Source of the DNA: Winogradskyella sp. PC-19
GTDB taxonomy: Bacteria > Bacteroidota > Bacteroidia > Flavobacteriales > Flavobacteriaceae
NCBI RefSeq assembly: GCF_002163855.1
Contig: NZ_CP019332.1
Coordinates: forward strand, 1 to 64,000
Length of the DNA stretch: 64,000 nucleotides
Direction: 5' to 3'
Both the position numbers and the translations under genes were made by a program. Shown here one piece after another: positions 48,023 through 56,617 of this stretch. The notes under the pieces were generated by a model. The model worked only from the letters and a program-made list of their open reading frames with translations, was not told the DNA's origin and made no database searches. Numbering within the stretch: the stretch's first letter is position 1; the number at the start of each line of letters is the position of its first letter.

Positions 48023-48727
48023 ATGGAAGAGCAAAACAAAAAAATATTATTAGTAGAGGACGATCCAAATTTTGGAACTGTACTTAAAGACTATTTAATC
48101 ATGAACGACTTTGATGTAGTTCATGCAAAAAATGGTATGGAAGGTTTCGAAAAGTTTAAGAAAGATGATTATGATCTTTGTATACTTGATGTCATGATGC
48201 CTTACAAGGACGGTTTTACTCTAGCTAAAGAAATTAGAGAGAAGAATACTGATGTTCCTATTGTTTTTTTAACGGCTAAGGCAATGAAAGAAGATGTCTT
48301 AAAAGGTTATAAAGTAGGAGCAGACGACTACTTAAACAAACCTTTTGATAGTGAGGTCTTATTGATGAAGATTAAGGCTATTATGCAGCGTAAAGCAACT
48401 GATAGTGTTGCTGACAGTAAGCAGTTTGAGTTTGTTATTGGTAATTTTCATTTAAACTCTAAACTTCGTTTCTTATCTCTTAATGGTGGTGATCCAGAAA
48501 AACTATCTCCAAAAGAAAATGAGCTTTTAAGGTTATTGGCTTTACACGAAAACGATTTAATGCCACGTGAATTAGCATTAACTAAAATATGGAGAGATGA
48601 TAATTATTTCACATCTCGAAGTATGGATGTTTATATAGCAAAATTACGTAAGTATTTAAAGCCAGATCCAAATGTAGAAATTCTAAACATACACGGTGAA
48701 GGATTTCGATTGGTAATCAACAAGTAG
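48023..48727 (+). CDS. OmpR-family response regulator (RprY-like)
   Basis: 234 residues. Receiver domain with acidic pocket VEDD (11-14), phospho-acceptor Asp56 in CILDVMMP, and the conserved Lys in LNKPFDS. The winged-helix DNA-binding domain (about 135-232) has LSPKENELLRLLALHEN and RSMDVYIAKLRKYL. Cognate partner of the histidine kinase 4 bases upstream. It likely binds direct repeats in its target promoters. Confidence 0.95.
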   Translation: MEEQNKKILLVEDDPNFGTVLKDYLIMNDFDVVHAKNGMEGFEKFKKDDYDLCILDVMMPYKDGFTLAKEIREKNTDVPIVFLTAKAMKEDVLKGYKVGADDYLNKPFDSEVLLMKIKAIMQRKATDSVADSKQFEFVIGNFHLNSKLRFLSLNGGDPEKLSPKENELLRLLALHENDLMPRELALTKIWRDDNYFTSRSMDVYIAKLRKYLKPDPNVEILNIHGEGFRLVINK

Positions 48728-48745
48728 TTACAATAATAAAAAGAT

Positions 48746-48773
48746 AAAAAACCAGCTATTTAGCTGGTTTTTT
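48746..48773. terminator. Bidirectional terminator between the response regulator and miaA
   Basis: AAAAAACCAGCTA-TT-TAGCTGGTTTTTT, a perfect 13-bp stem with T runs on both strands. It overlaps the last codons and stop of miaA (ending at 48756), so one hairpin serves both convergent genes. Confidence 0.92.
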
Positions 48774-49667
48774 GTTTTCAATATAAGATGTGATTAGATT
48801 AACGTCTTCTAAATAATCAAACCATTTAATAGTTTCATCTTTTCTATACCATGTTAGTTGACGTTTTGCGAATCGGCGTGTGTTTTTCTTAATTTCAGAA
48901 ATAGCAAAATCTAAAGTCCATTCACCTTCGAAATGTTTGAACAATTCTTTATAGCCAACTGTATTTAAGGCATTAAGCTTTTTTTGTGGTAACAATCTTC
49001 TTGCTTCATCAACCAATCCGTTTTCTATCATAATATCTACACGTCTATTAATACGGTCGTAAATAATTTCTCTTTCGGCTTTAATACCTATAGAAATTGT
49101 TTTAAATGGTCTTTTGGTTTTATTCTTAGATAAGAAACTCGAATAAGGCTTACCTGTACCAATACATATTTCTAAAGCTCTTATAAGACGTTGTGGGTTG
49201 TTAATAGCAATTGTATTGTATGAGGTTTGATCTAACTCTTTCAGTTGTAACTGAAGTATTTTAATACCTTCAGTTTCTAGCTTTAGATTTAATTCTTCTC
49301 TAATTTTTTTAGGAATATCAGGAAAAATATCTAAACCATTAATGACTGCATTACTATATAAGCCAGAACCTCCAACCATTACTATTACATCTTGAGTCTT
49401 AAACAGTTCTTTTAATTTATTAATGGCCTCTTTTTCATAATGACCTACATTATAAGGCTCTTCTACTGATATATGTTGTATAAAATGATGTTTTGCAGAA
49501 GCTAGTTCTATCTTGTTAGGAACGGCAGTTCCAATAGTCATTTCTTTAAAAAATTGTCTAGAATCTGAAGAAATTATTTCTGTGTTAAAATACTGAGCCA
49601 ATTTAATACTTAATGCAGTTTTACCAATTCCGGTAGGTCCAACTATTGAAATAAGTGTCTTACTCAT
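48756..49667 (-). CDS. miaA: tRNA dimethylallyltransferase
   Basis: Adds dimethylallyl to N6 of A37 in tRNAs reading U-initial codons. 303 residues from ATG 49667 (MSKTLISIVGPTGIGKTALS); an upstream in-frame ATG at 49685 is less likely. P-loop GPTGIGKT, the substrate motif SSDSRQFF, MVGGSGLYSNAV and GYKEL are present. The start overlaps the end of the channel gene by 8 bases. Its final codons form one arm of the shared terminator. Confidence 0.96.
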   Translation of the reverse strand: MSKTLISIVGPTGIGKTALSIKLAQYFNTEIISSDSRQFFKEMTIGTAVPNKIELASAKHHFIQHISVEEPYNVGHYEKEAINKLKELFKTQDVIVMVGGSGLYSNAVINGLDIFPDIPKKIREELNLKLETEGIKILQLQLKELDQTSYNTIAINNPQRLIRALEICIGTGKPYSSFLSKNKTKRPFKTISIGIKAEREIIYDRINRRVDIMIENGLVDEARRLLPQKKLNALNTVGYKELFKHFEGEWTLDFAISEIKKNTRRFAKRQLTWYRKDETIKWFDYLEDVNLITSYIENKKPAK

Positions 49668-50526
49668 GATGTAATACTTCTCCACATTTATAACAAAACT
49701 CAGCGTTATCTTTATGATTCTGAGCCAAACAACTCCTGCAAGACTGAGAATTTGTATCGATTTGAGACTTCGTTACGTCTGCTTTTCCATTCTCAGATTT
49801 TTTACTACTGCTCTTTGCATATTCGGCAGAGACAATTCCTGTAGGTACAGCAATTATACCGTAACCCAAAATCATTATTATTGTAGTTATAAACTGGCCT
49901 AAGGGTGTTTGTGGAGCTATGTCACCAAAACCTACAGTCGTTAGTGTCACGATACACCAATATACACTTTTAGGGATGTTTGTAAATCCATTAGCTTCTC
50001 CTTCAACCAAATACATTATGGTGCCAAATACTACAGAAGATACCATTACAGCAAATAAGAAAACTAAAATTTTAATACGGCTCGCAATAATCGAGTCTTT
50101 TAATTGATTTGAAGCTCCTAGATAGCGTGCTAGTTTTAAAATCCTAAAAACTCGCAATAATCTCAGCGCTCGGAGCGTTACAAGCGCTTGAGCGCCTCCA
50201 AATAAAAATGTTACATACATCGGAATGGTTGACAAAAAGTCTATTATCCCAAAAAAGCTAAAAATGTACTTGAATGGCTTTTTTATACTAACCACTCTGA
50301 GTATATATTCTATACTAAACAATATAGTTACAATCCATTCTCCGTAATAAAGTAGATCATGATATTTTTTGTCTATACTATTTACACTTTCGAGCATAAC
50401 TAAAACTATACTCAGTATTATAAAAACTAGTAATAAAACATCAAACCATTTTCCAGAAGGCGTATCTGCTTCATAAATTATTTCATGAAGTTTAGTACGC
50501 CAATTATGTTTTTTTGTTGCTTCCAC
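49660..50526 (-). CDS. Voltage-gated-type potassium channel with C-terminal zinc ribbon
   Basis: 288 residues of the Ion_trans family: six transmembrane helices, an S4-like segment with regularly spaced Arg (LRALRLLRVFRILKLARYL, about 118-136), and the pore with selectivity filter TVGFGD (197-202). The C-terminus carries four cysteines in two CxxC pairs (Cys263, Cys266, Cys278, Cys281), a zinc-ribbon-like module not usual for KvAP-type channels. Upstream of and overlapping miaA. Confidence 0.93.
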   Translation of the reverse strand: MEATKKHNWRTKLHEIIYEADTPSGKWFDVLLLVFIILSIVLVMLESVNSIDKKYHDLLYYGEWIVTILFSIEYILRVVSIKKPFKYIFSFFGIIDFLSTIPMYVTFLFGGAQALVTLRALRLLRVFRILKLARYLGASNQLKDSIIASRIKILVFLFAVMVSSVVFGTIMYLVEGEANGFTNIPKSVYWCIVTLTTVGFGDIAPQTPLGQFITTIIMILGYGIIAVPTGIVSAEYAKSSSKKSENGKADVTKSQIDTNSQSCRSCLAQNHKDNAEFCYKCGEVLHHE

Positions 50527-50550
50527 GTTTTAAATTTACAAAAGATAGGG

Positions 50551-52497
50551 TTATTTTTTCTCTAAAACGACAACACTATTATTTTGTAAGTCTATAATTT
50601 GACCCATAAAAGCTTTTAAGGCTTCATAATAACTAGCATCATAAATTGGTTTGTCTAATTTAATACGAACAAATACTGATAGTTTTTCTTCGTTAGCTGA
50701 TGTACTAAAAGTTACTAAGCCACCTTTGTTAGGTAATGCAAAATTTATTGGTTTTGGCAGTTCGACAACTTTTAATTTGTCACCAAGTTCTACTTCAATA
50801 GCATAATTAAACAATTGTTTATAGCCAAAATCAATTGGATAGGTACGTTGTTCTAGTTTGAAGGGATTTTCTTCATAAAACTTGTAAATAAATGGATTGA
50901 AATAGATTTTATCACCAACAAACTCTTCTTCATGTAAGACTTCTAATACTTCCGAAAACTTATTATCGTTTTTGTTTTTTGACAAAACTTCGTGTTTTTC
51001 AATAGTGCTGTTAGTGTAACTACTTTTTAAGCGTTCTAGGTATACTGAAGAATTTTCGTGATATAATTTTTTCTTTGCATGAGAGTTATATCCAGTTACT
51101 GAAATGTTTACATCTCCTTTTAGTTGGTTGTTTTCTGATAACTTGTATTTAGCACCGATTTGAATTGTAGAATATTGTCCAGGCGCTATATCTTCCCAAT
51201 AACTACCATATTCGGTATCATTGACCCTACCATACTGATTAAGACAATAAAAAGGCAATTCTCCAAAGCTTAAGTACGGGTTTGTGGCATCCAAATAGTA
51301 CGTTTCATCTTTTATAACAAGCTTTACTATTGTATAATCAAAATCAGTAAGTACTGGGTAGACTTTTGTGGCTAAACCATTGTCTCTTGTAGAGACTAAC
51401 ATCGCATAAGATTCTAATCCTTCGGCATGTAATAGGTTTTGTAATAATAGATTTATCTCAAATGCATTACCACCTTTTTCTTCTAGAAGACGTTTTATAG
51501 AAGCGTCATATCTTCCAGATTTACTATCCCATATATAGTTGTCTAATACATACTGATAAATGGCCTTTGCTTTTTCTTTTGTATCTTTAATACTAGTGAT
51601 TGGAGGTGGAAGTAGTTCTTTTACTAGCTTTTTTTTATTTATCTGTCTACCAAAGTCAGAGTCCGCTTTCAGTTCACCATCAACATCTTCCCATGATTTT
51701 GTAATCTTGTCTACCGAACCGTTAAACTGTTTTACTACACTTAATTCGTATTCTATTCTAGACAAATAATTAGCTTTTGTGGTTGTATATTTTTCTTTTC
51801 TGTATGCTGGTATATCAGTCATTACATATCTATAAACGGCACAGTTCGCATACGCACCTCTACCAGCTTCTAGACAATTATAATCTATGTTGTTAGTATT
51901 TACTTTTAATGGAATGGAACCAACTAGTTTTATGTTATAGTCATAGTTTCCAGGTATACTAGCATTAAGTTCACTGTAAAGCGTTGGTATATCATGCTGA
52001 AAGCTCCATGGCACAAACTTATTAATAAAATTGGTAGTCTTAGTGTAACTGTAGGTAATTATGCTACCGACTTTTACGTTAGGAAAAACAAGCCTAGCTA
52101 CTTCATATGTGTCATTTTTCTCGGTATAAATAGCATCTTGTGACATGTTTGTTATAACAGGTTTTCCATTTTCTAGATTATGAACTTGTACCGAAACATC
52201 TTTTAAATTTTCTCTTGAATCTTTACCAATATAAAGCGGTATTTCAACCTTTCCGTGTTTCAACCCTTCTTTATTAAGAATTTTAATTTTTTGATTCGTT
52301 TTAATATTAAGACGCCATGTGTCTTTATTAAAAAAAGCATTACCGTAATCGTATATGATAAGTGCTTCTGCAGCTGGATCCTTCTCATAAGTATTTGTTT
52401 CTAACTCTTGTTTGGTAACGTTCATACCAATTTCAAATACCTGAGCATTTGTGGATAATGAAAATAAAATGATAAGAAGGAAAATGTATTTTTTCAT
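50551..52497 (-). CDS. DUF3857/transglutaminase-like exported protein
   Basis: 648 residues: signal peptide (1-18, LSTNAQ), DUF3857 domain (about 45-230), transglutaminase-like core (about 300-420), and a C-terminal beta-rich region. In the core the position of the catalytic Cys is Ala345 (GGNAFEINLLL), the His position appears to be Tyr388 (FDYTIV), and only Asp403 (YLDATNP) remains, so it is probably not an active transglutaminase. Related Bacteroidota proteins show the same loss, as I recall. 3 bases after it comes the exonuclease gene. Confidence 0.9.
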   Translation of the reverse strand: MKKYIFLLIILFSLSTNAQVFEIGMNVTKQELETNTYEKDPAAEALIIYDYGNAFFNKDTWRLNIKTNQKIKILNKEGLKHGKVEIPLYIGKDSRENLKDVSVQVHNLENGKPVITNMSQDAIYTEKNDTYEVARLVFPNVKVGSIITYSYTKTTNFINKFVPWSFQHDIPTLYSELNASIPGNYDYNIKLVGSIPLKVNTNNIDYNCLEAGRGAYANCAVYRYVMTDIPAYRKEKYTTTKANYLSRIEYELSVVKQFNGSVDKITKSWEDVDGELKADSDFGRQINKKKLVKELLPPPITSIKDTKEKAKAIYQYVLDNYIWDSKSGRYDASIKRLLEEKGGNAFEINLLLQNLLHAEGLESYAMLVSTRDNGLATKVYPVLTDFDYTIVKLVIKDETYYLDATNPYLSFGELPFYCLNQYGRVNDTEYGSYWEDIAPGQYSTIQIGAKYKLSENNQLKGDVNISVTGYNSHAKKKLYHENSSVYLERLKSSYTNSTIEKHEVLSKNKNDNKFSEVLEVLHEEEFVGDKIYFNPFIYKFYEENPFKLEQRTYPIDFGYKQLFNYAIEVELGDKLKVVELPKPINFALPNKGGLVTFSTSANEEKLSVFVRIKLDKPIYDASYYEALKAFMGQIIDLQNNSVVVLEKK

Positions 52498-52500
52498 ATT

Positions 52501-53865
52501 CTAAAATGTAGAAATTTTTATTCTTTTCTTGTTTCGTCTAACGTAAGATTGTATGATATGTTGATTATCTCTGTTATTTGACATGGGTGTAATTAGAGAG
52601 AGTAAAACTTCAGTATTATTAATTTGATGATTCAAATCAAAAAAACCTAGGCCTTTAAATGTGCCATTTTCAATGACAACAACACTTTTTTCATCAACAT
52701 ACCTTCCGCGGTCTATAATGAGCATATTTTTGTTTTCGTAAGAATGTAAATCTATAAAATTATAGATACGATTATTATAAGCTTCTACAGATTCTTTATT
52801 GATACATGCACCATGACACTCTTCAATACCATAATTAAAACAACTTGATTTGGTTTTTTCGAGACCAGTGAGTTTTTGACAGAGTTCATAATTAATAACG
52901 GCATTATTAATAAAGTGGTTTGCACTTTGTCTATTTGTAAAGGTTGTTATTGGGGTTTCTGCTTTTGTTGCACTATCTACTCGTAGATTTACGTAACCAT
53001 TAGTGTCAGTAAACTGATAAAGTCCATGCGAAAACAAGTGCTTTTTTAAGGCTCTGTTAAGTAATGGTTTGTTCTTTTTAATCTCTTCACTTTCTTTTAA
53101 TAATGCAATAAGTTCACTTCCTGTTTTTTCGTAAGATACCGAAGAGACTAGTGCCTGAATTTTTTTTGATTTAGAATTGGTACCAGTAAAGTGTTGGGTA
53201 ATTCGTTTTTTGATATTGTTACTTTTTCCAATATAAATAATTTCACTTGCTTCATTATGAATGTAGTAAACACCAGTTTCATTTGGCATTTCCTCAACTA
53301 TAGCTTTTAAGTTCGAAGCTATTTTTGATTTTTGTTCAGTCTTTACAGCTTGTGTGATAATTTCCTTTTTAAGGTCTTTATTTAATAGCATTTTAAAGAG
53401 CTTGACAGTAGCTTTTGCGTCACCGTCAGCGCGATGCCTATCACTAATAGCAATCCCTAAAGCACGAGTTAATTTGCCTAAACTATATGATTCCATATCC
53501 GGAATCAATTGTTTAGATAGCTCGACTGTACAAAGTGTTTTTCTTTTATATGGAAAACCTAAACGTTTGAATTCTGTCTTTAAAATACGGTAGTCAAAAG
53601 AAGAGTTATGTGCTACAATAATACAGCCTTCAGTAATTTCTACAATACGTTTTGCAACCTGATAGAATTTTGGTGCATTTCGTAACATCTTACTATTTAT
53701 ACCTGTAAGATTAACTACAAAAGGCTGAATTTCTCGTTCTGGATTAACAAGACTTATAAATTGGTCTACTATTTCATGGCCGTCAAATTTATATATAGCA
53801 ATTTCTGTAATGCCTTCTTCGTTAAATTTTCCGCCAGTAGTTTCTATGTCAAGTATTGCGTAAAT
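52501..53865 (-). CDS. DnaQ-like exonuclease fused to a GIY-YIG nuclease domain
   Basis: 454 residues if translation begins at ATT 53865. The DEDDh exonuclease domain comes first: ExoI YAILDIETTGG with Asp6 and Glu8, ExoII VAHNSSFDYRIL, ExoIII DRHRADGDAKAT. A UvrC/Cho-type GIY-YIG domain follows (about 195-275, GVYYIHN and IYIGKSNNIKKRITQHF), then a C-terminal Cho-like region with cysteines (CFNYGIEECHGAC). There is no ATG, GTG or TTG between an in-frame stop (53920) and the ExoI motif. The first ATG (53688) would remove 59 residues, including both ExoI catalytic acids. The fusion itself is common in Bacteroidota and probably acts in DNA repair. Confidence 0.85.
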   Translation of the reverse strand: MYAILDIETTGGKFNEEGITEIAIYKFDGHEIVDQFISLVNPEREIQPFVVNLTGINSKMLRNAPKFYQVAKRIVEITEGCIIVAHNSSFDYRILKTEFKRLGFPYKRKTLCTVELSKQLIPDMESYSLGKLTRALGIAISDRHRADGDAKATVKLFKMLLNKDLKKEIITQAVKTEQKSKIASNLKAIVEEMPNETGVYYIHNEASEIIYIGKSNNIKKRITQHFTGTNSKSKKIQALVSSVSYEKTGSELIALLKESEEIKKNKPLLNRALKKHLFSHGLYQFTDTNGYVNLRVDSATKAETPITTFTNRQSANHFINNAVINYELCQKLTGLEKTKSSCFNYGIEECHGACINKESVEAYNNRIYNFIDLHSYENKNMLIIDRGRYVDEKSVVVIENGTFKGLGFFDLNHQINNTEVLLSLITPMSNNRDNQHIIQSYVRRNKKRIKISTF

Positions 53866-53930
53866 AGGAGTATTTCTGTTTGGATTTAAAAAGTGAAGAT
53901 AGTTGTATTTATAAGATTTTCAAAAGAGAA

Positions 53931-54605
53931 TTAATTGTAATTTCTTGCTCCAAAAATACTGCTACCAACACGTATCATAGTACTGCCACAATCTATGGCT
54001 ATTTGGTAATCACCACTCATACCCATACTAATAGTTTGTAATTTACAGTTATGACTATCAACTTCAGGAAGTTCTGTAAATGTAGATTTTAGAAGGTTAA
54101 ATTCACTCTCGACTTGTTGCATATCATCAGTGAATGTTGCCATACCCATTAGGCCAACAATTTTGATGTTTTCTAATTCCAAAAGTTCGTCTGAAGTTAA
54201 AATGCTTTTTGCATCTTCGGGCGATAAACCAAATTTGCTATCTTCTTTTGCTATTTTAATTTGAAGTAGACAATTAATGATACGTTGGTGTTTTTTTGCT
54301 TGTTTGTTTATTTCTTTAAGTAGTTTTAAGCTGTCTACACCATGAATTAAATCCACAAACTCAGCCATGTATTTGACCTTGTTGCGCTGTACATGACCAA
54401 TCATATGCCATTGTATGTCTTTTGGCATAGTTTCCCATTTGTCAGCCATTTCTTGGATTTTATTTTCTCCAAAAATGCGTTGACCAGCATCGTAAGCTTC
54501 CATTAAGGCACTAATAGGTTTTGTTTTAGAAACGGCTACTAAAACGACATGATTTGGTAATTGAGACTTTATTTTATTTAGATTTTGTTTTATGTTCATC
54601 GTCAT
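53931..54605 (-). CDS. YggS-family PLP homeostasis protein
   Basis: 224 residues; a PLP-binding TIM-barrel protein (PROSC/YggS) that buffers pyridoxal phosphate. The cofactor Lys27 lies in VAVSKTKP. FGENKIQEM, WHMIGHVQRNKVKYM and SMGMSGDYQIAIDCGSTMIRVGS are the usual signatures, the last holding the phosphate-binding end. Its ATG overlaps the stop of the unrecognised gene upstream (ATGA). Confidence 0.94.
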   Translation of the reverse strand: MTMNIKQNLNKIKSQLPNHVVLVAVSKTKPISALMEAYDAGQRIFGENKIQEMADKWETMPKDIQWHMIGHVQRNKVKYMAEFVDLIHGVDSLKLLKEINKQAKKHQRIINCLLQIKIAKEDSKFGLSPEDAKSILTSDELLELENIKIVGLMGMATFTDDMQQVESEFNLLKSTFTELPEVDSHNCKLQTISMGMSGDYQIAIDCGSTMIRVGSSIFGARNYN

Positions 54606-55357
54606 TCAATAATATGTAGATTTATATACTCACAATCATGTTCGTTTCCGTAAATATAAAAAGGTTTTATAATTGGAAAGTTTTTAAATAATTCTCCGTC
54701 ATTTTCAGAAAGAACTTCATTTAATAATAAAAAATATTTGTATTTGTAGGATTCATAAATACAATTATAAAGTTCAAAATCATTTATGAGTTGGTTGTAT
54801 AAATCTAATTCATCAACTATTCTTTCAAAATCGAAAAGAGGCTTACTAAAAGACGTAGAATCGATTTTTTTTTCAAATTGAAATAATTGGTTTGAGTAAT
54901 CATAGTCAAAATATTCAGGATTTTTTAAGATAGGAAAATCTCCTTTTCCATAAATTGAACACCAAGACTCAGAAAGATTATCGAATGAAATAAATAAAAC
55001 CTGTCTTTCTAAAGAATCAAATTTGTCTAAATTTTCTCTTTGAAGTTTAGAAATTATTTTCTTTAAATCTGATTTCAAATTATTTTTTAGTAAAATTTCG
55101 TCAAACTCAAATTTTACTAACTTTTCAAATATTGAAGAAATTTTAAAGTTTTTTAGGGAGTTTTTAACTTCAGTTATTTCGATTTCATCCATCCGAAAAT
55201 ATACTTCTCTAGTATAGTTATTTAATACTATCTCATTGTTATCAATTAAATAATCTACAAAGTTTTTATAGTTCAGACTCTTAACTCTATTAAAGTTTTT
55301 GTCAAATAAATACTGTAAGTTTTTTCTAATATTTTCCGATTGACCTACTACTTCCAT
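54602..55357 (-). CDS. Unrecognised 251-aa protein
   Basis: I do not recognise this gene. The 251 residues are very rich in Asn, Lys, Glu, Phe and Ile, mostly helical by eye, without a signal peptide, transmembrane helix, Cys cluster or catalytic motif. Notable segments are DFPILKNPEYFDYDYS (near 149) and ELYNCIYESYKYKYFLLLNE (near 205). It is more AT-rich than its neighbours. It lies between DUF1015 (12-base gap) and yggS (ATGA overlap), so it is integrated into the operon. It could be a lineage-specific immunity-type or regulatory protein, but nothing proves that. Confidence 0.75.
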   Translation of the reverse strand: MEVVGQSENIRKNLQYLFDKNFNRVKSLNYKNFVDYLIDNNEIVLNNYTREVYFRMDEIEITEVKNSLKNFKISSIFEKLVKFEFDEILLKNNLKSDLKKIISKLQRENLDKFDSLERQVLFISFDNLSESWCSIYGKGDFPILKNPEYFDYDYSNQLFQFEKKIDSTSFSKPLFDFERIVDELDLYNQLINDFELYNCIYESYKYKYFLLLNEVLSENDGELFKNFPIIKPFYIYGNEHDCEYINLHIIE

Positions 55358-55369
55358 AACATCTAAATC

Positions 55370-56608
55370 TCAAAACTCATAAATAGTAACACCACTTCGT
55401 AACTTAGGCTCAATATAAGTGCTCTTTGGTGGCATTTTTAGACCTTCGTCCGCTATGGCTTTCATTTGTTCAATTGTTGCTGGAATCATACCAAAACCAA
55501 CTTTGAATTCGTTACTATCGACCATACTTTTTAAATTAACGATATCTTTTTTACCGCTTAAATAATCTATACGCGTATTATTGCGTAAATCGTCAATGCC
55601 TAGTATTGGTTTTAAAACGGTGTCATAAAGTAATTGTGCGTCCAAAGCATCAAGAGATGTTTTAAATTTATAATCATTTTTTCTGAGGTATAAGGAGTAG
55701 AATTCTCCATCTAAATACATACTAAAATGATGTGCTTTAGACGGTTTGTAAGGCATAATACCTCTATTTTCGATACGATACACAGTATCTAATTGAATTA
55801 AAAACTCTTCTTTGGACATGCCGTTTAAGTCTCTTATAACTCTGTAAAACTCATGAAGTTTTAATTCAGATTCAGGAATCAAAAAACTCATAAAAGAGTT
55901 ATAAGTTTCGTTGCCAGTATGATTATTGTTTTCAGCTTTTAATTCTTTTTGCAAAAGCGTAGATGAAGACGAACGGTGATGTCCATCTGCAATATAGAGT
56001 ACTTCCATTTCTGTAAAAGCATCAGAAATAACACTAATGTCATTTTCGTTATCTATTTGCCATAAATAATGAGTGTCTCTATATGTAGTCGTAAATTCAA
56101 ACTCAGCGCGTTGTTTCTGTATTTCTGAAACTATGATTGAAATATTATCATTATCAGGATAGGTGAGTAGTACAGGTTCGGCATTGAAACCTACTGTTTT
56201 TAGATAGTCTTTAAAGACAGTCTCACGACTTTCGATAGTATCCTCGTGTTTTTTTATAACATCATTTTTGTAGTCCTCGACACTGGCTGCAGCAACAATA
56301 CCATTAAAGACTTGATGGTCTCTGTCTACAATGCGATAGATATAAAAAGATGCTTTTTTATCCTGAACAAAGACACCATCTTCTTTAAACTCTTGATACC
56401 TGTTTTTTACGAGTTGGTAACGTTCTTTACCAGATATCTCCTTATCATATTTATAACCAGGATTTACAATGTGTAAAAAAGAATACGGATTGTAGTCTAA
56501 TCGTGCTTCGCGTTCTGGCTGAGTATAACTTTGATATGAGCGAGATGCCACTAAACTTACTTTATCTCGTGTTGGACGTACTGCTCTAAATGGAGTTATT
56601 TTTGCCAA
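55370..56608 (-). CDS. DUF1015 family protein
   Basis: 412 residues of the DUF1015 family: AKITPFRAVRPTRDKV at the N-terminus, NPYSFLHIVNPG, YIADGHHRSSSSTLL (the HHR motif) and LSGKKDIVNLKSMVDSNEF. The fold and function of the family are not well known to me; relatives occur beside serine dehydratase or phosphoglycerate dehydrogenase genes. It is 9 bases downstream of the hydroxyacyl-CoA dehydrogenase gene. Confidence 0.9.
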   Translation of the reverse strand: MAKITPFRAVRPTRDKVSLVASRSYQSYTQPEREARLDYNPYSFLHIVNPGYKYDKEISGKERYQLVKNRYQEFKEDGVFVQDKKASFYIYRIVDRDHQVFNGIVAAASVEDYKNDVIKKHEDTIESRETVFKDYLKTVGFNAEPVLLTYPDNDNISIIVSEIQKQRAEFEFTTTYRDTHYLWQIDNENDISVISDAFTEMEVLYIADGHHRSSSSTLLQKELKAENNNHTGNETYNSFMSFLIPESELKLHEFYRVIRDLNGMSKEEFLIQLDTVYRIENRGIMPYKPSKAHHFSMYLDGEFYSLYLRKNDYKFKTSLDALDAQLLYDTVLKPILGIDDLRNNTRIDYLSGKKDIVNLKSMVDSNEFKVGFGMIPATIEQMKAIADEGLKMPPKSTYIEPKLRSGVTIYEF

Positions 56609-56617
56609 ATTAGTATC

